Assembly: GCA_027605045.1 (NCBI GenBank)
Contig: JAQFWX010000103.1
Span: 58,752-122,751, forward strand
Origin: Phallus indusiatus
Lineage: Eukaryota > Basidiomycota > Agaricomycetes > Phallales > Phallaceae
Direction of reading: 5' to 3'
DNA: 64,000 nt
The notes beneath the pieces are model-generated. The model searched no databases, had not been told where the DNA came from, and saw nothing but the letters and a program-made list of their open reading frames with translations. The position numbers were made by a program, and so were the translations under genes. Numbering within the stretch: the first letter of the stretch is position 1; every line of letters starts with the position of its first letter. Below are positions 23,157 to 34,573 of this stretch, piece by piece.

Positions 23157-26100
23157 TTAATAGGGGTAATTCGAAATTCTATTTGACTTCTTGGCGCGAG
23201 TCTTGGGTTTTTGGTTTTTGTTTTTGGGGGAACCAACCTCATTTTCCTGGGGCGGAGTGTTGTGAGTAACTGAATGCTGTTTTAAGGCATCCTTTCGATC
23301 AAATGGCTTCCCGCTAAAACAAATAAACATAAGACAGTAGTCCATCGACAAAAGAACGATAAAATTTACCATTCACTACAGGGATATTGGCCTGGGCAAT
23401 TTTTTGTTTGAACATGTCTTTCCCCATCCGCTCTATTTTTGAATCGTACTTTACTGGAAAGGGGCGCAAGACATCCCATTTTATATTATTACATAGTAAT
23501 CCAAACTCACCATGTTTCACTTTCACATATGAAAGGATGTTTCTCGATTTCTTCATTAAGGTGTCGATGTATTTCCTCCCACGTTGAAAAAGACGAACCA
23601 GGTGCAAAGCAATTTGCAAGACAGCAAATAAAAATACCTTCCTTAGGATTGTTTATACAAAGACCGTAGCGGTTATTTGTTCTCAAGTCGATAAGGTTGT
23701 GGGGGGGTTTCTGTGTAAGTTCTCAGTTTTCCAGCTAAGAAAGAGGTTATCTTCTAACTTACGTTCTCCTGTATCATACTTTCTTCGGACTGCGATTGCA
23801 TTTCATTTGTTCCAGTAGGTGGTTTTGGGCTCCCCTTCATATCAATGTACTGAAGATAATCTGCGAACGTTCTTTCTGCGTTGATGGTTTGACCATCGTG
23901 AACTGATCAGAGACTTTAATCAAACCATTCCAACATAGCTTGTAGTTTGACTTACCTGCTCCAGGTATATACGATGCATGTTGACCCTCCACGTAAAGTT
24001 CGCCCAGGCTGTCTGAACGGGTGTTAGCAGTAGGCTCTTCAGGCATAGGATCGTAACTATTGCCTAAGTTCAAACCACTGCTGAAGGGAATTCCTGATTC
24101 CTCGTTGACGGAACCCATTGATATGTCGCGGTGAGGGCTGACTGGGGAGTCGAAGTCACAGAAATCGGAGACATCTAAGGCTCTTTAATCAATGTTGAAA
24201 GTGCTTGTACTGCTTTAGCCATACTTGTACCGTTAAATTGAGAAAATGATTCTTTTTGGTGTAATTGTCAGTACATGCAATATAACGAGTCGGCTGGACG
24301 ACAGACCTTGCAAAGTGCCCTGGTTTAAATGATGGTTGGTATCAGCGGCGGGAGGTGATATCGGCGACTCGTTAGCAGAAGAGACGTCTATGAGAAAGTA
24401 TGAGTATTATGGGCCCATATGAATATGGAAACGATTTCGTCACCGGAGGTGTTTAGGCTCCATGACCCTGGGCTGATGGGAGATTCGGTGTAGGGTGAAA
24501 GAGTTTGAGAAGATCTACTATTGGAGTAGAATGCACCTGACATGGTCAAGGTATACGTGGGTGGGAAAGACTGAGAGTGATGCATGTCGACGTTGACGAG
24601 CGAAGGAATACCAGATCAACGATAGGCAGTGAAATTCCACCAAAATCATAGAACTTATATGTAGCCTGCTCTCCTAGCCATGGAGTGAGTACCATAACCA
24701 CGGCTGAGGAGTAATCCGTTTGTAATTCAAATACCTGGTCCTGTATATTCACATAATTTCACCGAACCGTCGAAGCTGGTGTAGCAGCCTCAAAGCCATG
24801 GATGATTATTCTCTGAAGCCCTTTTGAACATTAAATCACGTCATCCTCGTGATAGAGCGTAGTCACGAACGTTCTCAAAAGAGACAAAACAGGAAGGGGG
24901 AAGTGGACAAAACCATGGCGGACTTGGGGGAATTTTCATACCACCCGTGATCCACGGCACCGGTGTCTTAAAGAAGAAAAAGGCTACATTAGCGACGCCA
25001 TGGCCATCATCGTAGGCGTTTTACCAGGGGTAAGAACTAAGAAAAACTTACACATTTGTACACATTACTCTTTTATAACCATTATTGACGGTCAGAGTCG
25101 AATTCAATATTGATCACGTTGGTCGAGCGCTCAGAATATAGCCTATTGTAAGGCCTTGATGCATGATGGCTCAAGATGTCGCTGAAGAACGAGAGTAATA
25201 TAAGGGATGGGAATATTATATCTAGATTGGAACTTTCAACTGGACTGAAAGTGCATTTTTCGTGAGCAGCAATACATAGTATGTCGTTGGATAAGAATGA
25301 TGAAACTGAAGAACTCACTGTTGCAAATCTTCACCTTGACTGGGATCGTAATTCTGACTGGGATGAAATTCGGTCCTCAGCTTTAGCCTAAGCATCAGGG
25401 ATGACGAGAGGTTCTCAAAAATTCATACTGTTCATGTATCCACGTATGTATACTCAGAAATAATATTAGCGTCAGAAGTATCAAATATTCCTTATCATAT
25501 CCATCCGTGAGAGAATCTCCGTTCAATGTGGATTGAATTGTCAGCGACGCTCAAATGTCGTTGCCCCGCCTTCTAGTCTAGTTGATCTCTATTCAGATAA
25601 CAGCACATGTCCAACGAATCGGCGAATCAAGTAGCGGCTCAAAGGACTGAGAAGACAGGAGGTACCTTGTGGGAATTCCCGAATACTGAAGGTTAGACTG
25701 TTTATACTAGTACTGCGACCTCATCGGATACAGTGTAATGTGTTAATCTGTCTCGTCTTCATGACCTTCAAGTTGTACGGTGGGATCGACGGACACATGA
25801 TGGGGTCTCAATCCGAGCATTCTAGATTCACGGTCAGCTTTTGGCTGCGATGTTTGCAGTGATTTGATCAGCTTCTACAAAAACAGGACTCAATGATTAC
25901 TAGTCGGACTGCTGTTGAACTTCCCCAATGTGAGGTTTATCTGAAATCAAAAGAGATTGTCTCGCTGAGAATAACCAAAACTCTGTTATCCAAATCTATG
26001 TATAGCAGTCTTGAACATTTGAATCCTCGATTGAGAACCAATTACTAGAATTTCCGATATCGCTTACCGTGGTTGAATGGTCATCTGAACTTAGCTTCTG

Positions 26101-26554
26101 ATGAAATATCAACGAATTAATCATCAATAAATATGGAAATGAAGTGGGTAATATATAAAAAATATATGAGAAATATCATCTATACTTACTTTAGCCAACG
26201 TGTGATTAATGTATGACTTGTAAACACCAATTGTGATGATACTCAGGCTTATGAATACTGATCTAGAAACTGGTAATGAAGGTAGATGATTGAGATAGGG
26301 ATATTTGTACCTAATTCAGTATTTTCTGAGCATTTTATGAGCGATTTCGATCTCTCCGTTTCGAATTTTGGCGATCTTATCTATCTGTCGTGATGAAATG
26401 CGACCTCGTAAAAGAATCCTTTTGCTTTTACCATTTTTAGATAAAACTGTTTCCTGCATATACTAAATGGATCATTAGAGTTGAAAAAACAAACAGTGTA
26501 GCACCCCGGGTCCTCATAGGAGATGATTCGTGGCAGTGGCAGTGGCACCGTGGC
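23038..26554. repeat. Tandem segmental duplication, unit 1 (zinc finger B and its upstream DNA)
   Basis: Unit 1 of a direct tandem duplication with unit 2 at about 26555-30020. The spacing between equivalent points is about 3.51-3.54 kb (stop codons 23157/26670; start codons 24585/28121). Similarity includes exons, introns and about 2 kb of upstream non-coding DNA, and ends with TGTAGCAC.C.GGGTCCTCAT at 26500 and 29959. Edges are estimates made by eye. Confidence 0.75.
23157..24585 (-). CDS. C2H2 zinc-finger protein, copy B
   Basis: Start MHHSQSFPPTYT at 24585, stop at 23157, about eight exons. The acidic, Ser/Pro-rich N-terminal part includes SPYTESPISPGSW, HHLNQGTLQ, SPVSPHRD and GTNEMQSQSEE. 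The C-terminal finger block is open throughout. Finger 1 is GIFICCLANC followed by FSTWEEIHRHLN. Finger 2 is HPFICESETC, KVRFKNRADGERH. Finger 3 is the classical QYPCSECGKPF, DRKDALKQHSVTH. A basic tail (KNKNQKPKTRAKK) may be the nuclear localisation signal. All introns checked in the finger region have standard ends and keep frame. It is a likely sequence-specific regulator of unknown targets. It is the closest relative of copy C, 3.5 kb away. Confidence 0.75.
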
Positions 26555-26669
26555 ACAGTAAATTCCAGAAGTACTGTCGCTATGTATTTACAAAAAAAAG
26601 TCTACTTATAGCGTTATTCTTCGTGCATTTCTCATAACAAAACAAAATTTTTGAACAAGTGCGATTGGA
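24586..26669. other. Non-coding part of duplicated unit B
   Basis: Upstream region of copy B. Much of it recurs in the same order upstream of copy C: AAACCATGGCGG near 24913 and 28455, GACGCCATGGC near 24994 and 28539, AAGAACTAAG.AAAAACTTACA near 25030 and 28566, and AAAACAGGACTCAATG near 25880 and 29414. A minus-strand frame at 25082-25318 (VSSFLSNDIL) has a counterpart at 28663-28953. No independent gene is supported. Confidence 0.5.
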
Positions 26670-29600
26670 CTACAGCCTTTGATAGGGGCTGTATTTCGAA
26701 ATCTTATCTGATTTCTTGGGGTGAGTGTTGGGTTTCTGGTTCTTGTCGTTGGGGGAATCATCCTCTTCCAGGGGCGGAGCTTTGTGTTTATTCCAAGAAT
26801 GCTGTTTTCGAGCATCTTTTCGACCAAACGCTTTTTCGCTAAAAGAGGATAAACATCAGACAGAAATTCATCGATAAACACTTCATAGAACGTTTACCAG
26901 TAATCACAAGGATACTTTGTTGGGTCATTTTTCGAACCGGCATGCCTAGAACAATCCGATTTAGTTTTGAACGTTGTTTTACTAGAGAGGGCGTAAGTCA
27001 TCCTAAATTATACATAATTTACAATGAACTCACCACGGTACACACATAAAAGGACGTTCCTTGACATCCTCGTCAATATGTTGACATACTTCTTCCCGTG
27101 TTGAGAAAAAGGAACCAAATGCGAGGCATTTTGTAAGGCAACAACCAAAAATTCCTTCCTTGGGGCTGTTCATAATACAAAGGTCATAGCGGGAATCTGT
27201 CGTTCTCAAGTCGATGAGGTTGTGGTTGTGAAGGGCTTCCTATGTAAGTTCTCAGTGTTCCAGCTAAGAAAGAGACCGATTATCTGACTTACTTTAACAT
27301 CTATCATATTTTCTTTGGAATGTGACTGCATTTCATTTGTTCCAGCAGGCGATTCCGGGCCAGAGCCCCTCTCCATATCAATGCCCTGGAAACATCCTCT
27401 GGACGTTCCGTCTGCGCTGACGCTTTGACCAGCGTGAACTGATTGACGACCTGAGTTAGAACGTTTCAACTACAGCCCTTGTTTTTGATTTACCTGCTTC
27501 AGGTAAAGAGAACATTGAATGACCCTCCATGGGATCGCTGAGCCCGTCGATGTAGTATTGAACTTCGCCTGTGTTGTCCGGCACTTCAAGTATAGAGCCA
27601 TAAACATCGTCCAAGTCTATACCCCTGCTGAAGGGAATCCCCGATCCTTCGTCGACGGAACTCACTGATGCGTCGTGATGACTCCTGTTTGCTGCTGGTC
27701 AAAGCAGTAAGTCACTAGTCACTAGGTACAAACGTTTTGATAACGAACTTGCATGTTGATCTGACCCAGTCATCCCCATACCTATACCACTAATTTGAGT
27801 AAATGGTTCTTTTTGGTGTAATTGTAAGTATATGGAATACAACGAAACGATGGGACGACAGACCTTGCAAAGTGCCCTGGTTTAGATGATGGTCGGTATT
27901 ACCGGTGGGAGGTAATACGGGCGACGCATCAGAAGAGACGTCTATGAGAAAGTATGAGTATTATCTCATATGTACATGAGAAAGATTTCGTCACCGGAGG
28001 AATCTAGGCACCACGCCAATGGACTGGTGGGGGATTCGGTGTAAGGTGAAGTCTGAGAGGGTCTGCTATTAAAGTATGATACAACTGGCACGACCAAGGG
28101 GAAAGACTGAGGTTGACGCATGTCGAGCGTTGACGAAGGAAGGGATACGGGATCGCGGATGGGTGACAGTGAAAGTTCACCAAAACATAGAGCTTATGAA
28201 CCTGCTCTCCAAGCCATGGAAGGGGTATCATAACCACGGCGGAGGAGCAATCCGTTTGTAAATCAAATGCCAGGCGATATGTAGTCATATTCCATCAAAC
28301 CGACGAAGCTAGTGTAGCAGCCTCAGAGCCATGGATGATTATTCTCTAAGGACGGAAGTCCCTTTGAAAATTAAATCACGCCATCCTTGTAACTGAGAGC
28401 AGTCACTAACGTCCCGAAAAAAAAAAGACGAGGCAAAGAGAGACGTAGAAAAAACCATGGCGGGCTACAAGATCATCGATCATCCCTCATCCCTCCACGG
28501 CGCAAGTATCTTCAGAGGAAAGAAAAACATCACATGGGCGACGCCATGGCATCGCAAGCCATTTTACCAAAGTAAGAACTAAGGAAAAACTTACATATGA
28601 CTTTGTTTGCCTTCAGTCAGATTAAAGTTGATACTCTGGTCACGCCGACGTTTGTCGGACGCTTAGGCCATGGCCCATTGTAAGGTCTTTGATGGGGTTA
28701 AGATGTCGCAGAAGAAAAAGAGTAATAAAGGGATGGGAATATCTTGACCGGAACTTTCAGCTGTTTTGAAAGCGCATTTTGCGTGAGTGGCAGTACGTAG
28801 TATGTCACCGGATAAGAATGATGAGACTGAAGAACCCACTTGAAGATCTTCACCTTGACTAGGATTACAATTCTGACTGAGAATCACCCCAATTCTCAGC
28901 TTTGGCCTAAGCGTCAGAGACTGCGAAATTTCATGGTGTTTAGGTTCCCACATAGCTTGCCTCTCCGATAATACGGGTTTGTATACTCAAGATATTGGCG
29001 TACATATATCTCTTATCATATCCTCCCGTGAGAACTTCTTTCCATTAAAAATGGATTGAATTGCCAGCGACGCTCCAATATCATTGCCCGTCTTCTAGAC
29101 TGGCTGATATCTATTTAGATAATAGCACATGTCCAACGAACCAGCGAATCAAGCAGCTGCTCAAAGGAAGCGGAGGCGACTGGGAAGACAGTTCGAGATG
29201 CCCTGTGGGAATTTCCGACTACCAAATAATGGACCGTTTGTACTACCCCATCAGATATAGTGATTTGTCTCGTCTTCATGACCTAGTACTGTAGGAACGA
29301 AGAATAGGGTCTCAATCCGAGGATTCTGGATCGACGGTCAGCGCTTAGCGCTCAGCTTTTGGCTCAACATGCGGTGAACATGAGTTTGCAGTGATTTGAC
29401 CAGTGTCTACAAAAACAGGACTCAATGTTTATACCGCTGCTGGACTTCTCCAATGTGAGGTTTATCCGAAATTAGAAGAAATTGTCTCGCTGAAAATAAC
29501 CAAAACTCTGTTGTCCAAATCCATGTATAGCAGTCTTGAATGATCATCTAAAAGCTTCTGATGAAATCATTTTATATATCAACGAATTCATCATCAATAG

Positions 29601-30020
29601 ATATGGAAATAAAGTGTGGAATATATCAAAATATATGAAATATACTTACTTTAGCCAACGTATGATTAATGTATGACTTATAAACACCAATCGTGATGAT
29701 ACTCAGGCTTATGAATACTAATCTGGAAATGACTGTCAATGATTGAGACAGAGATATTTGAACCTATTTCGATATTTCTTGAGCATTCTATGAGCGATTT
29801 TGTGTTTTATACGTTCTCTCCGATTCGAGCTTTATCTACAAATCGTAAAAACAAACAGATTCTTTTACGAGGTCGCATTTCCTCACGACAGACCGATAAG
29901 ATAGTCAAATTTTTTCCTGCATATACTGAATGGATCATTAGAACTGAACAAACAAAAAATGTAGCACTCTGGGTCCTCATCGGAGATAGTGGCAGTGCCC
30001 ACCTAAGTTTCAAGACAACT
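26555..30020. repeat. Tandem segmental duplication, unit 2 (zinc finger C and its upstream DNA)
   Basis: Direct repeat of 23038-26554; see that entry for matching points. Point differences and small indels are many, so the duplication is not recent. Unit 2 ends about 130 bases before the GEN1 start codon. Confidence 0.75.
26670..28121 (-). CDS. C2H2 zinc-finger protein, copy C
   Basis: Start MRQPQSFPLVVPVVSYF at 28121, stop at 26670. Exon order is the same as in copy B. N-terminal pieces SPYTESPTSPLAW, HHLNQGTLQ, SGIPFSRGIDL and GTNEMQSHSKEN match B. Finger block: finger 1 GIFGCCLTKC, then STREEVCQHIDEDVKER, where the second zinc-binding His seen in copies A, B and D is missing. Finger 2 has CVPC, then TFKTKSDCSRH. 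Finger 3 is KYPCDYCEKAF, GRKDARKQH with a following His (H-x4-H). A basic, Lys-rich tail follows. Fingers 2 and 3 look functional; finger 1 may not bind zinc. Likely a paralogous regulator with altered binding. Boundaries in the finger exons are good; the exon starting NRSHHDASV differs from B. Confidence 0.72.
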
Positions 30021-30150
30021 TGGTAAATTTTCAGTAACGGCTATCACGTGACTATCGCGTAAGGAGCGTGACGCAACATGTGACAGGCGCGGTTACGTTT
30101 CATCAAGGCCTAATAGCGTCGCAGATCAACCTTGCCAATTCCATCTAGGT
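28122..30150. other. Zinc-finger C / GEN1 divergent intergenic region
   Basis: Two kb of mostly duplicated non-coding DNA. Just before GEN1 lie a CACGTG-core site, ATCACGTGAC at 30043-30052, and a nearby ATCGCGTAA at 30054-30062, which resembles a cell-cycle (MCB-like) core. That would suit a nuclease needed late in the cell cycle, but this is inference from short motifs. Confidence 0.4.
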
Positions 30151-32555
30151 ATGGGTGTCCCAGGCCTATGGGATGTAAGACCTTCTTAGGATTACACGTT
30201 CTGCCCGCCATTTGACACCCTTTTAGCTTCTTCGTCCCTGTGGTGAAACTTATTCCCTCTTAAACCTTGCCGTCGATGCCGGTTTCGTGCAAAATCACAA
30301 TAAACTTCGAGCGTATCGTATAGGGATCGATGCCTCTATATGGTTCTTTCACGCTCAGGGCGGCAGAGAGGGTGAAAATCCTGAGTTGAGAACGATATTT
30401 TTTAGATGTGCGAGGTGTGTATAACTGATCGTGAGATCAACCACCGTCGGTAATACGTCTTTTGCTCATACTTGCAACAGATTACTGGCTATGCCCTTTC
30501 TCCCCTTATTTGTGTTTGATGGTTCCAAACGTCCCAAGATCAAGCGGGGAAAGGTGATTGGCGGTAAAGAACATTGGATGGTCAACAGTCTCCGCACCAT
30601 ACTAGATGCGTTTGGATACGAATGTCGAACCGCTCCTGGTGAAGCGGAGGCAGAGTTGGCATATCTAAATTCTATAGGCATTATTGACGCAGTACTATCG
30701 GACGACGTAGACTGTTTCATTTTTGGCGCTCCCACTGTCATTCGTAACTTATCGTCGACATTATCAACTAAAGCTAAGAGTGGAAAAGAAGACGGTCAAC
30801 ATGTGAATATATATAAATTGAAAGATATAGAAAAACATCCAGATGTTGGTCTCACTCAAGGAGGGCTCATCCTCATCGCGCTTTTGAGAGGCGGTGACTA
30901 CGACCAGGTAAGACACACGTCAATCAACACCTGCCTTGCATTTGATCCTTCGTAAATAGCAAGGAATTGATGGATGTGGCGTGAATATTGCTCAAGCTCT
31001 GGCGAGGGCCGGTTTTGGCGACCGTTTACTTTCTGCCGCCCGGTCGAACTTTCCAAGACAACTAGAAGAAATACTCCCTCAATGGCGTAAGGAGTTGCGC
31101 GAAGAACTTGCTACCAATGCATCTGGTTTTGCACCGCGCAAATCCCCAACCGTCGCAAAACGTATCACCAGCGATTTCCCCAATTTGGATATCCTCCGTT
31201 GTTATACTCATCCGGTGACCTCAGAATCTGAATATAGTGGCCCCCGGGGGCTGGACTCTATTTGGAGAAAACGTGCCGACGTTGCAAAGATAGCTCGTGT
31301 CTGCGAGCTGTATTTCGAATGGGGTGTGGAAGACAAGATTATCAAACGTTTCCGAAGTTTCCTATGGCCTGGAGTCGTTCTACGAACATTATTGTATACA
31401 GCGCTCGACAACGAGAAGGAAGACGATACCAGCAATCAAGTTCTAGAGACACCTTCAAAGGGTCTAGCGCGACAATTGAATAAAGTTGCGTTAAGCTCCA
31501 ATTTTAACATAAATCACATTATTACCGCCATCCATGGTCAACGACAGCACAAATCTACGGATGATTTATTAGAATATCGTTTGGAAATAAAACCTGAAGA
31601 ATTCGTTGCTCGAGCGCGGTCCGGAATTCAAGGAACTCGAGTAGAGGCCCGCGATTCTGCAGCAGCAGAAAGCTCCGGCGAAGACGACGATTCCGGAAAC
31701 GAGAGTATCCAGGTTGATCCTGATTCCACTCTTCGCGTTTGGATGCCGGCCATAATGGTCACTCACGTTCACCCTACACTCGTAGACAATTATGTCAGTG
31801 CTAAAGCCGCAAAATCAAAGAAGAAGAAAGCCCCCAAGCCCAAAGGTACCGCCACAGACAAAAGCAAGACCTCATCTTCTGACAAACAAGCTCGCTTGGA
31901 AGCCTTTATCCAGTCATATACCTCAAATAACCAAAGTAGTAAAAACCAATCTTTAGATTCTTCTTCGACATCCTGCACCATTCCTCAAGCCCCCGAGCCT
32001 TCGCCATCCAGAGGGTCTCAAAATATCTTAGAAAGACTTGATAATGATCCATTTATTGCATCAATAGGCACGTCTTCACGGACTGCGTCAACTGGCCAAA
32101 AATCAGAGATACCTCCCCCTCTACCGCTAAATCTCGGTCTGCGACCATTCCCTGAGATCGCCCTCGAGCACGATGACGACGATGATATATTCAACCCTAC
32201 ACCCAAACCAAAACCAAAACCATCAATTCCTCGGCCTTCGGCTCGTGCCCCCTCACCCGACAGAAAGGCGGAGTCAAATACGTCCCCAATTAAGATGTCG
32301 CCCAGAAAGTCGCCCAAAAAGACGAAGGCACAAACTTCACCACACGTCAAAACGACAGCTTCAGCACAGGCCTCTCTGAAACTCCCAATGCGTCCTCTTG
32401 AATTATTGAAAAAGCGTGTTGTTGGCAAGTCAGAATATGACTCCGAAATTATCGTCATTTCAAGCGATTCTGATTCGGAAGTCGACTTATCAGAGCCGCT
32501 TTTTTTACGGAAAAAAACCATATCTCAAGAGGCGGATTTTATTGATCTTACTTGA
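30151..32555 (+). CDS. GEN1/YEN1-type Holliday-junction resolvase (XPG/Rad2 family)
   Basis: Four exons (30151-30174, 30227-30414, 30481-30907, 30960-32555) sum to 744 residues. The N-terminal nuclease domain starts MGVPGLWD, typical of GEN1/YEN1, with RIGIDASIWF (first metal-binding Asp), LPLFVFDG, then APGEAEAELAYLN (Glu pair) and AVLSDDVDCFIFG (Asp pair), and GGDYDQQGIDGCG, the helix-hairpin DNA-binding segment. These are the catalytic carboxylates of the Rad2/XPG fold, which cuts four-way DNA junctions symmetrically in late recombination repair. After about residue 470 the protein is unstructured and charged, with KKKKAPKPKG and a Ser/Asp-rich end (VISSDSDSEVD, a possible SUMO-interacting motif). 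The ATG was chosen because the enzyme class needs a free MGV start. A dead copy of its 5' end lies at 22270-22590. Confidence 0.85.
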
Positions 32556-33429
32556 TTCAATTGTCATCATAGTGTATTTTTGAATTTAGCTGGCTTTTTC
32601 TTTTGTATAAATCGGATCATGGAATAACTGATACGAGAAATCTGTGCGATAGGCATTTATTAGGGTGGCAATTGAATTTGTTAACTCTGACGCGGGAGAA
32701 CGAGAGGTGCGTGCAATGCATGAAAATACCAGCGCTTTTGAACGTCAACCCCTTAATAAGTCTATTAAAGTCTATTAATACCAGGCTCAGCCAGGACGTA
32801 GATAGTATAGTGATCATTAAAGGGGGTTTTGTCCCCGGAATTCCAGATGGGCCGGAATCCCAAGGGGTTGTTCACGATTTTTGGTTACTAACCTTTCCTA
32901 ATCATAATTTACATTCAGTAAGTCAATAAAGTCTCAATAAATTTATGTGCGACGAGTATTCAATGAGGAGGACCGAGCAAAGGGGAGGAACCTCTGAGGG
33001 TATCGACGTTGCGTACGGCCCATCTCTCTGGAAGGTCTCAGAATTCAGAGAATTCAATTACGGATTAGGACAGACGACACGAAAAACATAAAAGCACACT
33101 CCGCAAACTCGAGGCATAGTTCAATAGGGGGTCTAGGAAACTTCTTTGATGAGTATCATCTGACACTCAGCCCAGGCTCAGGGTCTTCGCCGTTCATGTT
33201 TGGTGGCACTTCTTCATAAAAAATCGCTGGTTGCGAACTGCCGGCGGAACATTGCTTGGATTTTTCATAATATATAAATTGAAAGAATATTAAGGTGTTT
33301 TCTCGTGTCTCAGCTGGGTTAAAACATAGAACTCTCAGCCTGAGCGATTGGAATTCAACCAACACTTCGCAAGTATTAATCTGCATTCCAATGATAATAG
33401 ATAGATACCGAGACAGCTTGAGATCACGG
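32556..33429. other. GEN1 3' flank to tRNA
   Basis: No supported gene. It holds a small direct repeat, GTCTATTAAA/GTCTATTAAT, at 32758-32779. The minus-strand frame at 33156-33443 overlaps the tRNA and has no recognisable product. Confidence 0.4.
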
Positions 33430-33512
33430 GACGACGTAGCCAAGTTGGTTAAGGCGTTTGATTAGAAATCAAATCCACTTTGTGGGCGTAGGTTCGAATC
33501 CTGCCGTCGTCG
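33430..33512 (+). tRNA. tRNA-Ser (anticodon AGA)
   Basis: An 83-base class II tRNA. The acceptor stem GACGACG pairs with CGTCGTC, followed by discriminator G. The A box is TAGCCAAGTTGG and the B box GGTTCGAATCC. The anticodon stem TTTGA/TCAAA encloses a loop with AGA. A long variable arm (TCCACTTTGTGGGCG) is typical of serine tRNAs. The CCA end is not encoded. A run of T (TTATTTTT) just after is the Pol III stop. No intron is seen. Confidence 0.95.
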
Positions 33513-33663
33513 TTATTTTTGTTTTTGGGCAATCTTCCCAACGATCCGATGCAGAAATTTTTTTCGCATTTGTGAGTACCGAACTTCTCATTGCACAAAA
33601 ATCATTACAAAGAATCATTGAGCTTTACAGAACCATTTCCGCTCAAGAAGCAAACTATTAAAA

Positions 33664-34573
33664 CTATTGGTAACTATGGACTGCTCGGATATGATTGATT
33701 AGACCATCTCGCCGGTTAAAGCGACCATCACTGAAATCGATAAGCTGCGGAACTACACAGTGATAGTTTACAAAAGACTCACCAATCTTCACAGAAGTAT
33801 ATGCGGTTAGAATTCTGGGTTCTGACATGCCTATCGGCATCCGATTTACGTCTGAAATGTGTGCCACTTTCAAAACGTAAGCGTTGGAACGTATTTCAGG
33901 CAAGTTAATAAAAACGCTCACCATGTGCAGAAGAACGGTTGAAAGGAAATGTGCTCCTGCTGTATGTGCCTAATCACGTCTTCAACGGCTGTATAGAAAT
34001 ATACACTGCCCGTCGGACAGTTCTCCCAAGTGCACATTAGATGATCGACAGCCAGGGCAGAGAAAAAACTCGTGAAATGAAAGAGAGGTATATCCGTCCC
34101 CCTTAAATCAATGCACATATGCTGAACGAAACAAGAGCATTTGGTTAGGTGTGGAGACCAGCGAGTAGAGGAGGATCAAGGAACACTGAAAAAATGACAA
34201 ACCAAAAATTGCGATTGTTCTTCTGTCATACACGGTATTCGATTCAAGTTATGGAATAGATGTGAGAATGGGCTGTAGACAAGCTGTCACCTTGAATCTC
34301 GCGCAAATGGTGGCTTTTAAGTGCAATCGACAGCTTTGAGGCTTTATTTTTGAATGCCGGAGTTAATGCTGATTCCGCTTCACTTTTTGCCGCGGATAAC
34401 TTTGTAATTTCCCAAATTGAGATGCGTTTTCTCTCTAATAAAGCTCTCGATTTCGATAGCCCCAAACTTGAATGAAAGTGCACATTGTGCCTTCTTTCAT
34501 CGTCGGATTGGAATACAAACATCAAGCCATGGCAATATTTACCATTTAATATACCAACCTCTTGTAGTCCCAA
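33664..34573 (-). pseudogene. Divergent C2H2 zinc-finger relative, copy D (integrity uncertain)
   Basis: Exon 33922-34121 (after a TTTCGTTCAG acceptor) reads IDLRGTD, then LMCTWENC and AVEDVIRHIQQEH. This is the same order as copy B's IDLRTNN, CCLANC and EEIHRHLN. The last exons read IYFCEDCDGRFNRRDGL and INHIRAVH, a good third finger. The join in finger 2 is faulty: splicing at the obvious TTTCAG creates TGA in phase before RKSDADRHVRT, while a later AG (GATAG) keeps frame but drops part of the finger. The 5' exon (to 34573) is a tentative open frame ending near 34260. It lies beyond GEN1 and the tRNA, so it separated earlier than A-C. It may be a pseudogene or have an unusual splice. Confidence 0.5.

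Noticed and set aside
18955..30020. Zinc-finger copies as transposon-encoded proteins
   Set aside because: No terminal repeats, target-site duplications, transposase or reverse-transcriptase sequence was found. Pieces of both neighbouring genes were copied along with A/B, which fits unequal crossing-over better.
33156..33443. 95-codon minus-strand ORF
   Set aside because: It overlaps the tRNA-Ser gene, has no homologue I recognise and lacks a convincing acceptor for use as a zinc-finger D exon.
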